Shown in pieces: positions 18,553-28,926 of a stretch of DNA of 64,000 nt; position 1 is the first letter of the stretch; each line of letters opens with the position of its first letter. The stretch covers positions 1-64,000 of the forward strand of contig NZ_MCZK01000097.1 of NCBI RefSeq assembly GCF_002875945.1, written 5' to 3'. Made by a program: the position numbers and the translations under genes. Source of the DNA: Vibrio lentus. Its GTDB lineage: Bacteria > Pseudomonadota > Gammaproteobacteria > Enterobacterales > Vibrionaceae. The notes under the pieces were generated by a model. It ran no database searches. It was not told where the DNA came from and worked only from the letters and a program-made list of their open reading frames with translations.

Positions 18553-19245
18553 ATGACAATGGAAAAGAAACATTTAGTTTTGGCATCCGGCTCACCACGC
18601 CGCAAAGAATTGTTATCCCAGCTTGGTTATGAGTTTTCTGTCCTTGTGACCAATGTAGAAGAGTGTAAACACGCCCAAGAAACCGCCGAAGAGTACGTTC
18701 AACGTCTATCTTTAGATAAAGCCTTAGCAGCGCTTTCTTTATTAACAGAGAATTCTTCTGAAAAGCAGCATGTCGTTACTGGTTCTGATACTGTAGTTTC
18801 TAGTTCCGACAATCTCGCTCTAGGCTCTGATGTTGCGGCTGTTGGCTCAGATATCGTAGCTCTTGACTCTAAAATAGTAGTCCTTGGCTCTGATACTGTT
18901 GTGGTCAGCCAAGGGCAAGTGCTCGAGAAGCCTGCAGACCTTGCTGATTCTAAGCGTATGCTTACTCAGTTAGCGAATGAACGTCATCAAGTCATGACGG
19001 CGGTTTCTGTCGTTTCTGCTGAAAAACAAAAAACAGAAATCATTATTACCGACGTATGGTTTAAACCCCTCAGTGAAAAAGAAATAGAACAATACTGGCA
19101 AACAGGGGAGCCATGCGACAAAGCCGGTAGCTATGGGATTCAAGGTTTGGGTGGACGCTTTGTTACCCGAATTGAAGGTAGTTATTACGCCGTTGTCGGC
19201 TTACCTTTATTTGAAACGGACCAGCTACTGCAAGAATTCTTATAA
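18553..19245 (+). CDS. maf: Maf/YhdE-like nucleoside triphosphate pyrophosphatase with internal repeat expansion
   Basis: Maf proteins hydrolyse non-canonical or modified nucleotides (YhdE type: dTTP/UTP) to the monophosphate. The N-terminal signature LASGSPRRKELLSQLGY (residue 9 on), EKPAD, and the C-terminal KAGSYGIQGLGGRFVTRIEG are all present. The protein is 230 residues, against about 195 for the family. The excess is exactly five extra 7-residue units: residues 77-118 are six tandem degenerate heptads starting with the catalytic motif GSDTVV and ending with a second copy of it. One of these aspartates is the family's catalytic Asp; which one is used cannot be told. It starts 1 bp after mreD; ATG 18559 is an alternative start. 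Confidence 0.93.
   Translation: MTMEKKHLVLASGSPRRKELLSQLGYEFSVLVTNVEECKHAQETAEEYVQRLSLDKALAALSLLTENSSEKQHVVTGSDTVVSSSDNLALGSDVAAVGSDIVALDSKIVVLGSDTVVVSQGQVLEKPADLADSKRMLTQLANERHQVMTAVSVVSAEKQKTEIIITDVWFKPLSEKEIEQYWQTGEPCDKAGSYGIQGLGGRFVTRIEGSYYAVVGLPLFETDQLLQEFL
18781..18906 (+). repeat. Six degenerate 21-bp tandem repeats inside maf
   Basis: Units start at 18781, 18802, 18823, 18844, 18865 and 18886. They encode GSDTVVS, SSDNLAL, GSDVAAV, GSDIVAL, DSKIVVL and GSDTVVV. DNA units such as GCTCTGATGTTGCGGCTGTTG and GCTCAGATATCGTAGCTCTTG are visibly related. The unit duplicates the catalytic GSDTVV motif in frame. Confidence 0.9.
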
Positions 19246-19265
19246 TTACTAATCTGAGGTGCACC

Positions 19266-20735
19266 ATGAGTGCTGAATTGTTGCTGAACGTGACCCCGAG
19301 TGAAACTCGTGTGGCCATGATTGAAGGGGGAGCTCTTCAAGAGATCCATGTCGAACGAGATGCTCGACGCGGTATCGTAGGAAATATCTATAAAGGACGT
19401 GTAAGCCGTGTTCTTCCTGGAATGCAGGCTGCATTTGTGGATATAGGCCTTGAGAAAGCAGCATTTTTACATGCCTCAGACATTGTTCCGCACACTGAAT
19501 GTGTTGCTGAAAATGAAAAGAAGCAGTTTCAGGTACGTGATATTTCTGAGCTTGTCCGTCAAGGTCAGGATATTGTGGTTCAGGTTGTTAAAGATCCTCT
19601 TGGAACAAAAGGCGCTCGTTTAACGACTGATATCACTTTGCCATCTCGTTACTTGGTGTTTATGCCGGGAGCCAGCCATGTAGGTGTTTCCCAGCGTATC
19701 GAAAGCGAATCAGAACGTAATCGTCTTAAAAAAGCTGTATCTCGTTACTGTGATGAGCACGGTGGCTTTATCATCCGTACTGCCGCTGAAGGTGCTGATT
19801 TTAATGAGCTTGAACAAGACGCTGCTTTCTTGAAGCGTTTGTGGCTCAAAGTATTAGAGCGTCGTGGTAAGCATAAGGCTCGCACGCGTTTATATGGTGA
19901 GCTGTGTTTAAGTCAACGTATCTTACGTGATTTTGTGGGTACTGAGCTGAGTAAGATTCAGGTCGATTCTCGACTAGAGTTTGAAAACCTGAAAGAGTTT
20001 ACTTCGGAGTACGTACCTGAGCTTACCGATAAGCTTGAGCTGTACGAAGGTGATAAACCGATCTTCGATATGTACGACACTGAGAATGAAATTCAGCGTT
20101 CACTGGATCGTAAAGTAGAATTGAAGTCTGGTGGGTATCTGATTATCGACCAAACAGAAGCGATGACAACCGTCGACATCAATACTGGTGCCTTTGTTGG
20201 TCGTCGTAATTTAGAAGAAACGATTTTCAATACCAACGTAGAAGCGACACAAGCGATTGCTCGTCAACTTCGCCTGCGTAACTTAGGCGGCATCATCATT
20301 ATCGACTTTATCGATATGTTGTCTGAAGAACACCGTAAGCGAGTACTAACTTCTTTAGAAGCCGCACTCGACAAAGACCGTGTGAAAACCAATATTAACG
20401 GCTTCACACAGCTTGGTTTGGTTGAGATGACTCGTAAACGTACTCGTGAAAGTATTGAGCATATTCTGTGTTCTAGCTGTCCTGCCTGTGAAGGTCGTGG
20501 CAGTGTGAAGACAGTCGAAACCGTGTGTTATGAAATACTTCGAGAAATTACTCGTGTAAATCGTGCCTACGATGCGGATAAGTTCGTGGTTTATGCGGCA
20601 GCAGCGGTTGCCGAGGCATTAGAGGGTGAAGAGTCTCATGCGCTTGCGGAGCTTGAAGTCTTTATTGGTAAACAAGTGAAAATTCAGGCTGAGCCTCTGT
20701 ACATACAAGAGCAGTTTGATGTCGTTATGATGTAA
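19266..20735 (+). CDS. rng: Ribonuclease G
   Basis: A 489-residue endoribonuclease, exactly the E. coli RNase G length, that matures the 16S rRNA 5' end and degrades some mRNAs. An N-terminal S1-type RNA-binding domain (about residues 38-130, GNIYKGRVSRVLPGMQAAFV) is followed by the catalytic RNase E/G domain with the metal-binding DINTG (about residue 304) and DFIDM (about 347). The zinc-link motif CSSCPACEGRG is near residue 405. It has a good GAGG ribosome site and follows maf by 20 bp, with yhdP 10 bp downstream: the conserved mreBCD-maf-rng-yhdP order. Confidence 0.97.
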   Translation: MSAELLLNVTPSETRVAMIEGGALQEIHVERDARRGIVGNIYKGRVSRVLPGMQAAFVDIGLEKAAFLHASDIVPHTECVAENEKKQFQVRDISELVRQGQDIVVQVVKDPLGTKGARLTTDITLPSRYLVFMPGASHVGVSQRIESESERNRLKKAVSRYCDEHGGFIIRTAAEGADFNELEQDAAFLKRLWLKVLERRGKHKARTRLYGELCLSQRILRDFVGTELSKIQVDSRLEFENLKEFTSEYVPELTDKLELYEGDKPIFDMYDTENEIQRSLDRKVELKSGGYLIIDQTEAMTTVDINTGAFVGRRNLEETIFNTNVEATQAIARQLRLRNLGGIIIIDFIDMLSEEHRKRVLTSLEAALDKDRVKTNINGFTQLGLVEMTRKRTRESIEHILCSSCPACEGRGSVKTVETVCYEILREITRVNRAYDADKFVVYAAAAVAEALEGEESHALAELEVFIGKQVKIQAEPLYIQEQFDVVMM

Positions 20736-20745
20736 TGGATATTTT

Positions 20746-23700
20746 GTGAGTTCTAGTGTTACTCTGATTTTACGTACGTGTCTGTGGTTAGTGGTTACTC
20801 TCTTAGTAACACTAGCCATTGCTGTTACTACACTGCGTGTCGCCTTACCCAATTTAAATAAGTATCAATCTGAGATTGAGCTTTGGGTAAACCAACATTC
20901 CGGTTTTGAATTTTCTATTCAAGATGTGGGTGGATTTTGGCGTAACACCCATCCCTCAATCGCGCTGCAAGGCGTTCAAGCCCGTCTTCCTAATGCTGAA
21001 GATGTAACCTTCTCTGTAGAACGTGTCGAAGTTGAATTTGATTTGATTCAATCTCTGGTACAGATGCGTCCTGTTGTTGCCGACCTTGTAATGAATCGAA
21101 TGTATCTGGATATACGTTCGATCGATCTGTTTGCGGGTCAGAACGGCAAAGATAAACCTAAAGAATCGGGCTCCTCAAAGCGGGTTATGCAAGAGCTGGA
21201 CAACTTGCTACTCAAAACGCTAGTGGATGTGACCGCCAAAGACTCCTCACTTTTGTATCGAACCATCTCTGATGAAGAGCGCCAACTCGATATTGAAACC
21301 TTAAAGTGGAAAAACTCAGGTAAACACCACCTTGCGGAAGGTGTGGTGAGCATTAAAGACGCCAATCTCAACTCGTTGTCAGTAAGTGCTAACTTTATCG
21401 ATGGTGGCTCATTGACCGACGTAACCGGTGAGTTCTATGTGAGTGCAGAAAACATCTCGGTTAAACCATGGCTAACTCGTTACATGCAGGCTGAGTCGGG
21501 CATAGAAACGGGCACGGTGAGCCTGAACAGTTGGGTTACCTTGCAAAACAGTAAGCCGGTAAATGCTTACGTAGAAGTGCTGCCTTCGGAACTGAGTTGG
21601 AACGAAGATGGCCAACATGACTTAATGCTTGAATCAGGCGTCTTTAAGTTGTCTCCCATTGATGATGGATGGCAAGTGAATGGTCACTCACTTAATCTTA
21701 GAACGGATGATACGCCTTGGCCTGAGTTAGATGTTGCCTTCAAATGGGACAAAGGTCCGTGGCAACTGAATGTTTCTGAACTGAATATTGAGGCAATTAC
21801 TCCTCTTATTAAGTTAATGCCGGACTCCGAGCAATCCACCCAAATGATTAATTCGTTGAAGCCAGGTGGATCCGTTTCTGATATTCGGGTCTCAATGGAT
21901 TCTGGTATCGAAAGCTTACGTTATTCAGCGAGTTTTAGTGATCTTGCCATCGAGCAATGGGAATTAGTTCCGGGCTTTAGCCAAGTCTCAGGCAGTGTGT
22001 TTGGTTCTACGTCACAAGCGAAAGCGAACCTTCATGTTATTGATGATGTGTTCCCTTATGGCGATGTATTCCAAGCGCCTCTCAATATCAGACAAGGTCA
22101 GGTTGATATTGTTTGGCAGCAAGATGAAAACGGCTGGAAGCTTTGGTCTGATAAAATCACCGCAGCAACGCCAGATTTACAAGTTTTGGGTGCCTTTCGT
22201 TTGGACTTCCCGAATGATGCGAGCCCGTTCTTGTCTTTCTACGGTGAAGCGGACGCTTACAATGTGGGTGAAACCTGGCGTTATTTACCGACGTTGGCAC
22301 TTGGACAAGATCTAACCGACTACCTTTCTACTGCGATTCAAGCGGGTAAAGCCGATACTGTGAAACTGTTATGGCACGGTGAGTTGGGTCAATACCCATA
22401 CACCAACCATGACGGGATCTTCCAAGTTTGGGTTGGCCTAGAAAATGCAAAGTTCAGTTTTGATACTGGATGGCCACTGATCACCGATCTTCAGCTTGAT
22501 CTCCTGTTTGAAAATGATGCGATGCATCTTGATTCGCGCTCTGCTCAATTGATGGACGTAACGGCTGACCGTATTACTGGGCGTATTCCTTATCTAGGGG
22601 AAGGCGGCCACATCGAGATTGAAGCCAAAGCGACCGCTTCGGGTAATGCTGTTCGTGATTATATGACGGCCTCGCCATTGGTCGACTCTGTCGGTGCTGC
22701 CTTAACGGCGCTGCAAGTGAGTGGTGATGTATCGTCTGAATTCCAACTCAATATTCCTTTTGATTCCGAAAAAGAGCCAAGAGCGTGGGGCTATGCCGAT
22801 CTCAAAGATAACCATGTTGAGATTGAAGCGCCGCCAATGGTGCTCGAAAACACCACCGGACGTATCGAGTTTGATAATGATGTCATCACGGCGAATGGTT
22901 TATCCGCTGACTTACTAAAGCAAGGCATCTCTGTTGATTTTAAAGGCCTTAATGACGGCCCAGGTTATGCGGTTGATATCGATGTTTTAGGTGACTGGGA
23001 CGTGAAACCTCTAGAGCCTTATATTGGCGAACAGTGGTTGAGTCGCTTGTCGGGTCATGCGCAATGGCAAAGCCAGATTGATATTCAACTCAACGATATA
23101 GGTTTTAGCTACCAGTTAGACTTACAGTCAGATCTTAAGTATTTAGCCAGTGATTACCCTTATCCTTTGGCGAAAAAATCCTTGGAGAGTGGTTCTGCTA
23201 GGCTGCAAGCCTCGGGTAACCAAGAAGCCATTACTGCGCGCCTGCAGCTGCCGAATACCAAATATCAAGCTGAAATTGATATTACGGGTGAGGTTCCAGA
23301 GCTCACGGCAACCAATTTAGTGTTGGGCCGTGGTGGTTATAAAATTAGCCCTGTTGTTGGGCATCATGCCTTAATTCGTACTGACAAATTTAATGCCGAT
23401 GATTGGTTAGCGGTTGCGATGGAACCCGTGAAGCCATCAACAGCAGTGCTTAGCCAAATGAACACGCCAACCATTCCTGCGCCTAGCCGTATTACTTTTG
23501 AGAGTAAAGAGCTGATCTTAGGTGGCATAGCTTGGAATGACGTCGATTTTAGTGCCCGTAAGAATAAAGAAGCTTGGCAAATGGAAGTGACTAGCCAAGA
23601 GATCGAAGGGGATATCAATTATTTGCCCCCTTACGACTTAACGGTGTCTCTAGATCGTCTGCATTTGTTCGTTCCTGAATGGAGTGACAAGAAAAATCAA

Positions 23701-24618
23701 GAGCAACTGCTGCAACGAAAAGAACAAGAAGCTCCATTGATCTCTGAACTCGATAAAAAGATCTATGATGCGATGCCAAATCTTAAACTCACACTGAACG
23801 ATTTTTGGTTGCAAGGCTATAAAGTAGGTAAGGTCGATATTGAGCTAGCAAGGCAAGACGATCGTATTGAGTGGAATAAGATTCAAGTCCGAAGCGGAAA
23901 CAATAAAGCCGATGTGAGTGGCTGGTGGGCACTGAATGGTGACAAGAGTCATTCATCGTTATCGATTGATGTCGAAGGTGAAAATAACAGTGAGTTAATG
24001 GAGCGCTTCGGTATTACTTCCGGGATTCAAAAAGCACCTTTTGCATTGGAAGGTCAGCTTGAATGGGACGGTTCTCCGTGGGGTATTCAGATGGATACCA
24101 TCGACGGCAACGTTAAAACCAAGCTGGGTAAAGGCATCATCTCGGACGTGAGTGGCGCCGCTCGATTGCTTGGTTTGTTTAGTCTAGATTCGATTATCCG
24201 TAAGATGCAGCTCGATTTCTCTGATGTGTTTGATAAAGGCATGGCATTCAACAGTATTACGGGTACTGGCGAGATCCAAAATGGTATCTTCTTAACCAAT
24301 GATCTGAACATGGATGCGGTTGCCGGTGAGATGAAGATCAAAGGTATCGCGAATCTAAACACTCGTCAGGTCGATGCTGAGGTTAACTTCACTCCAGATA
24401 TCACTTCAGGAATTCCTGTATTAACGGCGTTTGCCGTAACCCCACAAACGGCGCTGTATGTATTGGCGGTGACCACGGTTATTTCACCGGTTGTTGAGGT
24501 CTTTACTCAAGTAAACTACTCAGTAAAAGGGCCACTAGATTCACCAATAGTAAGCGAGCTTTCGCGTAGCTCGGGTGAGTTTCAGTTACCAGAAAAACTG
24601 AGGAAATTAGCGGAATAG
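20746..24618 (+). CDS. yhdP: AsmA-family inner-membrane phospholipid transport protein YhdP
   Basis: A 1290-residue protein starting at GTG 20746. A single N-terminal membrane anchor (about residues 6-28) is followed by a very long repetitive beta-structured periplasmic region, the bridge-like AsmA/VPS13-type fold, with a conserved C-terminal region (GLFSLDSIIRKMQLDFSDVF; VNFTPDITSGIPVLTAFAV). In E. coli, YhdP with TamB and YdbH moves phospholipids to the outer membrane. Length matches the family (about 1266 in E. coli). It is 10 bp after rng. Confidence 0.94.
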   Translation: MSSSVTLILRTCLWLVVTLLVTLAIAVTTLRVALPNLNKYQSEIELWVNQHSGFEFSIQDVGGFWRNTHPSIALQGVQARLPNAEDVTFSVERVEVEFDLIQSLVQMRPVVADLVMNRMYLDIRSIDLFAGQNGKDKPKESGSSKRVMQELDNLLLKTLVDVTAKDSSLLYRTISDEERQLDIETLKWKNSGKHHLAEGVVSIKDANLNSLSVSANFIDGGSLTDVTGEFYVSAENISVKPWLTRYMQAESGIETGTVSLNSWVTLQNSKPVNAYVEVLPSELSWNEDGQHDLMLESGVFKLSPIDDGWQVNGHSLNLRTDDTPWPELDVAFKWDKGPWQLNVSELNIEAITPLIKLMPDSEQSTQMINSLKPGGSVSDIRVSMDSGIESLRYSASFSDLAIEQWELVPGFSQVSGSVFGSTSQAKANLHVIDDVFPYGDVFQAPLNIRQGQVDIVWQQDENGWKLWSDKITAATPDLQVLGAFRLDFPNDASPFLSFYGEADAYNVGETWRYLPTLALGQDLTDYLSTAIQAGKADTVKLLWHGELGQYPYTNHDGIFQVWVGLENAKFSFDTGWPLITDLQLDLLFENDAMHLDSRSAQLMDVTADRITGRIPYLGEGGHIEIEAKATASGNAVRDYMTASPLVDSVGAALTALQVSGDVSSEFQLNIPFDSEKEPRAWGYADLKDNHVEIEAPPMVLENTTGRIEFDNDVITANGLSADLLKQGISVDFKGLNDGPGYAVDIDVLGDWDVKPLEPYIGEQWLSRLSGHAQWQSQIDIQLNDIGFSYQLDLQSDLKYLASDYPYPLAKKSLESGSARLQASGNQEAITARLQLPNTKYQAEIDITGEVPELTATNLVLGRGGYKISPVVGHHALIRTDKFNADDWLAVAMEPVKPSTAVLSQMNTPTIPAPSRITFESKELILGGIAWNDVDFSARKNKEAWQMEVTSQEIEGDINYLPPYDLTVSLDRLHLFVPEWSDKKNQEQLLQRKEQEAPLISELDKKIYDAMPNLKLTLNDFWLQGYKVGKVDIELARQDDRIEWNKIQVRSGNNKADVSGWWALNGDKSHSSLSIDVEGENNSELMERFGITSGIQKAPFALEGQLEWDGSPWGIQMDTIDGNVKTKLGKGIISDVSGAARLLGLFSLDSIIRKMQLDFSDVFDKGMAFNSITGTGEIQNGIFLTNDLNMDAVAGEMKIKGIANLNTRQVDAEVNFTPDITSGIPVLTAFAVTPQTALYVLAVTTVISPVVEVFTQVNYSVKGPLDSPIVSELSRSSGEFQLPEKLRKLAE

Positions 24619-24692
24619 TCGTTAGAGGCGAGTCAGTTTATATGCGGCTAAATTCGGATTTCTGAATCATAATGAATGGAGAAGCGGTGCAC

Positions 24693-25505
24693 ATGGATTG
24701 TGTTGGATTGATTCAAATGACTTCAGGCCCAGTCCCTGAGCATAACCTTGATTACCTTGAGCACGAGGTAGCAAAGTGCAAAGCGTTAGGGGCTAAGTGG
24801 GTTGTGTGTCCTGAGAATGCATTAGTGTTCGGCAATAAAGCCGATTATCACCAATATGCCGAACCTCTGAATAATGGACCTTTGCAGCAGAAATTATCTG
24901 AGCTAGCAAAACGGCACCGTGTTTGGGTCGTTGTCGGTAGCATGCCAATTCGAACCGCAGCAGGTGTCACCACCACCACATTGGTTATCGATGATTTTGG
25001 CGCTCTAGTGACTCATTACGATAAGCTGCATATGTTCGATGTTGATGTCGCCGATACACATAAATGTTATCGCGAGTCCGATATTTTCACGCCGGGTGAC
25101 CGAGTTGTGACGACGGAAACGCCTTTTGGTCGCTTAGGTTTGAGTATTTGTTATGATGTGCGCTTTCCTCACTTGTATTCAGAGTTACGTAAGCAAGGTG
25201 CGCAGATCATCGTGGTTCCCGCGGCGTTTACGGCCGTTACAGGTCAAGCACACTGGGAAGCCTTATTAAGGTGCCGTGCCATCGAGACTCAGTCTTGGAT
25301 TGTCGCGGTAGGGCAAGGGGGGAAACATCCTTGCCAAAGAGAAACATGGGGACACTCAATGGTGGTTGATCCATGGGGGCGAGTGGTCGCACAGTTAGAC
25401 CAAGCCCCTAAAAGTATGGTGGTTGAGATAGACACATCCAGTTGCGAATCGATCAGGCAGAATATGCCAATAGCGCAGCACTCTCGATTTACCAATCAAT
25501 TTTAA
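24693..25505 (+). CDS. Carbon-nitrogen hydrolase (nitrilase family, deaminated glutathione amidase-like)
   Basis: A 270-residue nitrilase-superfamily enzyme. ATG 24693 is chosen (GGAG 11 nt upstream; [13 protein letters not shown] is the typical family start); ATG 24672 would add seven residues and contains the ribosome site. The catalytic triad is visible: Glu in CPENALVF (about residue 41), Lys in [11 protein letters not shown] (about 112) and Cys in [17 protein letters not shown] (about 153). The Nit1/NitA-like features HMFDVDV and CYDVRFP suggest removal of deaminated glutathione, a metabolite-repair job; the substrate is inferred. It lies between yhdP and tldD, as in many gammaproteobacteria. 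Confidence 0.9.
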   Translation: MDCVGLIQMTSGPVPEHNLDYLEHEVAKCKALGAKWVVCPENALVFGNKADYHQYAEPLNNGPLQQKLSELAKRHRVWVVVGSMPIRTAAGVTTTTLVIDDFGALVTHYDKLHMFDVDVADTHKCYRESDIFTPGDRVVTTETPFGRLGLSICYDVRFPHLYSELRKQGAQIIVVPAAFTAVTGQAHWEALLRCRAIETQSWIVAVGQGGKHPCQRETWGHSMVVDPWGRVVAQLDQAPKSMVVEIDTSSCESIRQNMPIAQHSRFTNQF

Positions 25506-25524
25506 TTTTAAACAAGAGCCATTT

Positions 25525-26970
25525 ATGAGCATTAATCAAATTGAAGAAGCGCTACTGAACCCGACAGGGCTGACGGAGCAAAATATCGCAGATACACTGG
25601 CGAGCATTGCTACCCGCCAAATTGATTATGCTGATATCTATTTCCAATCGAGCTGGCACGAGTCGTTGGTACTAGAAGATAGCATTATTAAAGATGGCTC
25701 TTTTAATATCGACTGCGGTGTTGGTGTTCGTGCAGTATCTGGCGAAAAAACCGGTTTTGCTTACTCAGATCAAATCCAATTGGATGGTCTTAAGCAGAGC
25801 GCAATTGCAGCTCGTGGTATTGCGAAGCAAGGTCAAAACGGCAAAGTTCATGCATTCAAGCGTAACTCGAACCAAGCTTACTATGACGCAGTTAACCCGC
25901 TAGCAAGCTGGGAAAAACAACAGAAAACAGAATTACTAAAAGCACTTGATGCTTACATTCGCACCAAGGAACCGATGATTGCTGAGGTTTCAGTGAGCCT
26001 AAGCGGTGTACACGAGCAAATGCTTGTTGCCGCGACTGACGGCACTTTCGCTGGTGATATTCGCCCGCTGGTTCGCTTGTCTATTAGCGTACTTGCTCAG
26101 AAAGGCGATCGTCGTGAACGTGGCAGTGCTGGTGGCGGTGGTCGTTTTGGTTACGATTTCTTCTTAAGTGATGTTGACGGCTCTCAAGTTGCTTACCAAT
26201 TTGCTGATGAAGCTATTCGCCAAGCGCTAGTTAACCTTGAAGCTGTCGCTGCTCCTGCGGGCGCAATGCCAGTTGTTCTGGGTTCTGGTTGGCCAGGCGT
26301 TCTTCTACACGAAGCGGTAGGTCACGGTTTAGAAGGTGACTTTAACCGTAAAGAATCTTCAGTCTTCTCTGGCAAGATCGGCGAGCAAGTCACTTCAAGC
26401 CTATGTACGATTGTTGATGACGGTACATTGACTGATCTTCGTGGTTCATTAAACGTGGATGATGAAGGTGTTAATGGTCAGTACAACACGCTAATCGAAA
26501 ACGGTATCCTAAAAGGCTACATGCAAGATAAGTTGAATGCTCGCCTAATGGGTGTGGCACCAACAGGTAACGGTCGTCGTGAATCTTACGCGCATCTTCC
26601 AATGCCGCGTATGACCAACACATACATGCTACCGGGAGAGCACACTCCTGAAGAGATCATTGCTACGGTTGAAAAAGGCATCTACGCACCGAACTTCGGT
26701 GGCGGTCAGGTTGATATTACTTCCGGTAAATTTGTTTTCTCGGCTTCTGAAGCGTACATGATTGAAAACGGTAAGATCACTCACCCAGTGAGGGGCGCAA
26801 CGCTAATTGGTTCTGGTATCGAAGCGATGCAGCAAGTATCTATGGTTGGTAACGACCTAAGCATCGACCGCGGTGTTGGTGTGTGTGGTAAGGCTGGCCA
26901 AAGCGTACCAGTCGGTGTTGGTCAACCAACATTGAAACTAGACTCTCTAACGGTTGGTGGTACTGAGTAA
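25525..26970 (+). CDS. tldD: Metalloprotease TldD
   Basis: A 481-residue subunit of the TldD/TldE(PmbA) heterodimeric metalloprotease, which trims unfolded peptides and matures microcin B17 in E. coli. The zinc motif [15 protein letters not shown] (HExxxH, about residue 262) and the conserved [20 protein letters not shown] are present. Length equals E. coli TldD. The partner pmbA/tldE is not in the window. It sits 19 bp after the nitrilase gene and is followed by a strong terminator, closing the gene run that began with mreB. Confidence 0.97.
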   Translation: MSINQIEEALLNPTGLTEQNIADTLASIATRQIDYADIYFQSSWHESLVLEDSIIKDGSFNIDCGVGVRAVSGEKTGFAYSDQIQLDGLKQSAIAARGIAKQGQNGKVHAFKRNSNQAYYDAVNPLASWEKQQKTELLKALDAYIRTKEPMIAEVSVSLSGVHEQMLVAATDGTFAGDIRPLVRLSISVLAQKGDRRERGSAGGGGRFGYDFFLSDVDGSQVAYQFADEAIRQALVNLEAVAAPAGAMPVVLGSGWPGVLLHEAVGHGLEGDFNRKESSVFSGKIGEQVTSSLCTIVDDGTLTDLRGSLNVDDEGVNGQYNTLIENGILKGYMQDKLNARLMGVAPTGNGRRESYAHLPMPRMTNTYMLPGEHTPEEIIATVEKGIYAPNFGGGQVDITSGKFVFSASEAYMIENGKITHPVRGATLIGSGIEAMQQVSMVGNDLSIDRGVGVCGKAGQSVPVGVGQPTLKLDSLTVGGTE

Positions 26971-27023
26971 TTCAGGTCAGCAGCACGAGTTAGCTTCAAA
27001 AACCCCCGTCATAAAATAGTTTG

Positions 27024-27056
27024 AAAGCGCCTCCAATGTGAGGCGCTTTTTTGTTT
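27024..27056 (+). terminator. Rho-independent terminator after tldD
   Basis: A 10-bp stem AAAGCGCCTC/GAGGCGCTTT, a 6-nt loop (CAATGT) and a T-rich tail. The A-run on the other side is short, so it mainly serves tldD, although the convergent PhoH gene ends 35 bp beyond it. Confidence 0.92.
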
Positions 27057-27090
27057 TTAGGTTATTGATTTAGTGAGCTATACAGAACCA

Positions 27091-28470
27091 TTACATGTTC
27101 TCTTCAGCAAACTCTGCCAGTCGACTACGCACCACTCCATTAAGGTGGATATTGGCACTGCCTTCGAAGTTTTTAAAACGCTCGACCATGTAGGTAAGCC
27201 CTGATGTCACAGGAGTTAAGTAGGAAGAATCTATCTGAGCCAGGTTTCCTGAACAGACGATCTTGGTGCCTTCACCACAACGGGTGATGATGGTTTTGAT
27301 TTGCGAAGCTGTGAGGTTTTGACACTCATCCAGCAGTACAAACGCATTCTGGATCGAGCGGCCACGCATGAAGTTGATGGATTTGAACTGGATATTGGCT
27401 TTATCGCAGATGTATTTCATCGACCCTTCGGTGCAGTGATCATTCTTGTGCAGCGCTTCGAGTGTATCGGTCACCGCAGCTAACCAAGGTAACATCTTCT
27501 CTTCCTCGGTTCCGGGAAGGAAACCAATGGATTCACCGATGTCCGGTGTGTTTCGGGTTACGATGATCTTATCGAAATGTTTGCGCTCAATGGTTTGTTC
27601 AAGAGCGGCTGCCATGGCAAGCAAGGTTTTCCCGCTCCCCGCAGCACCAGTTAAAATCACCAAATCAATATCGGGATCAAGTAAGGCATCAATCGCCATG
27701 CCTTGATAGATGTTCTTTGGCGTAATGTCCCACGCCCTGCGGTTCATTAATCGTTCTCGGCTTAAGTCTCGCAGAGTGATAGTTTCGGGTTCAATCTCTT
27801 CGACACGAGCAGCAAAGTCACTGTCTTGATCAATAATGTACTGGTTAATGAAAGTGGGTTCGAACGGTGTTCTTGCGAGGGTGTGCAGTGTTTTCCCTCC
27901 AAGACTCTTACTCTCAACATTGTCTATACCATCCCAAAATGACCCTTCAAGCTGTTGAAAGCCCTTTGTGAGATATTGAACGTCATCGATTAATTGGTCG
28001 GTTTGGTAGTCCTCAACAAAGCGTACCCCTGCACCTTTAGCTCGCAAACGCATGTTGATGTCTTTGGTAATGAGTACTACTTCTCGCGGTGCACGTTTAT
28101 TTTGTAAGTACAACACGCCGTTGAGGATGCGGTTGTCGCCAGCCTTATCGTCGGCAAAGGCTTTAATGCTTTCTTGGAGTTCGTAGTCTGCGAGTATTGA
28201 AATAGTGCCTGAAGCGCTTACATCGGTTGAGAAAGGAATGCCTTCGGATATTTTGTCTGGGGTTGCGTCATGGAAAAGATCTTCTAATGCTCTGATTGCG
28301 ACTCTGGCATCGCGAGCAACATCGCGTTTACTGTCCTTAATTCTGTCGAGTTCTTCGAGTACCGTCATTGGGATGACGACATCGTGTTCCTGAAACGAAA
28401 ATATAGCAAAGGGTTCGTGAAGTAAGATATTGGTATCTAGAACAAATAATTTCCGATTGGTATCGCCCAT
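27091..28470 (-). CDS. PIN-domain/PhoH-like ATPase (PhoH2 type)
   Basis: A 459-residue fusion of an N-terminal PIN ribonuclease-like domain (FVLDTNILLHEPFAIF at residues 7-22, acidic cluster near the end) and a C-terminal PhoH ATPase/helicase domain (Walker A GAAGSGKTLLA, Walker B VLLDECQN). PhoH2 proteins of this build have RNA helicase and RNase activity in other bacteria. I start at base 28470 because AAGGAG lies 6 nt upstream and the PIN domain then begins at residue 7; a longer frame to 28557 has no support. It is a single gene, convergent with tldD and divergent from rapA. Confidence 0.9.
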   Translation of the reverse strand: MGDTNRKLFVLDTNILLHEPFAIFSFQEHDVVIPMTVLEELDRIKDSKRDVARDARVAIRALEDLFHDATPDKISEGIPFSTDVSASGTISILADYELQESIKAFADDKAGDNRILNGVLYLQNKRAPREVVLITKDINMRLRAKGAGVRFVEDYQTDQLIDDVQYLTKGFQQLEGSFWDGIDNVESKSLGGKTLHTLARTPFEPTFINQYIIDQDSDFAARVEEIEPETITLRDLSRERLMNRRAWDITPKNIYQGMAIDALLDPDIDLVILTGAAGSGKTLLAMAAALEQTIERKHFDKIIVTRNTPDIGESIGFLPGTEEEKMLPWLAAVTDTLEALHKNDHCTEGSMKYICDKANIQFKSINFMRGRSIQNAFVLLDECQNLTASQIKTIITRCGEGTKIVCSGNLAQIDSSYLTPVTSGLTYMVERFKNFEGSANIHLNGVVRSRLAEFAEENM

Positions 28471-28926
28471 AGCATCTCCTTGCCACCACGTGGCTCGAAT
28501 GGGTTGATTGAACGCTAGCAAACTCTTGATGTGTTTGACGGCATTACTATCAAGCACTTATCAAAAGTACACCGAGTAGATCCTACCTCTAGTAGTAATA
28601 GCTCAAATATTAAGAGTCTGCTCGAAATAACTTATCTACTCCCTCTAGAGTAACCATGAATTTTTGACAGTTTGATTGCATTAGCGAAAACAGAAAAAAA
28701 GCATGAAATAGCAGCCTTTAGACGTGACCTAAATCACAGTATCGAGTAAGATTAGCGACCTTTTTCTGCACCATTTCCTTAAGATGATTTTTATCTTAAG
28801 CGCACTTTAAAAGTGGCTGCAAATTAGGCATTTTTAGCTATATTTTTATTTTGAGAGTCAGAAAATTCTGATAACAATGCAGTTAAAAAGACCAAATTCC
28901 AACTATAAGATTGAGGTAGTCGATTC
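28471..28926. other. Intergenic region between phoH-PIN and rapA
   Basis: No convincing gene is present. It must hold the divergent promoters. Visible features are a TTGACA at 28664-28669 without a clear matching -10, and a CRP-like palindrome at 28723-28738. The sequence is A/T-rich from 28780 to the rapA start. Confidence 0.6.
28723..28738 (+). promoter_or_regulatory. CRP-binding-site-like palindrome upstream of rapA
   Basis: CGTGA-CCTAAA-TCACA matches the CRP consensus TGTGA-N6-TCACA in nine of ten bases. It lies 189 bp before the rapA start and 252 bp before the divergent PhoH gene. Function is inferred from sequence alone. Confidence 0.45.
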
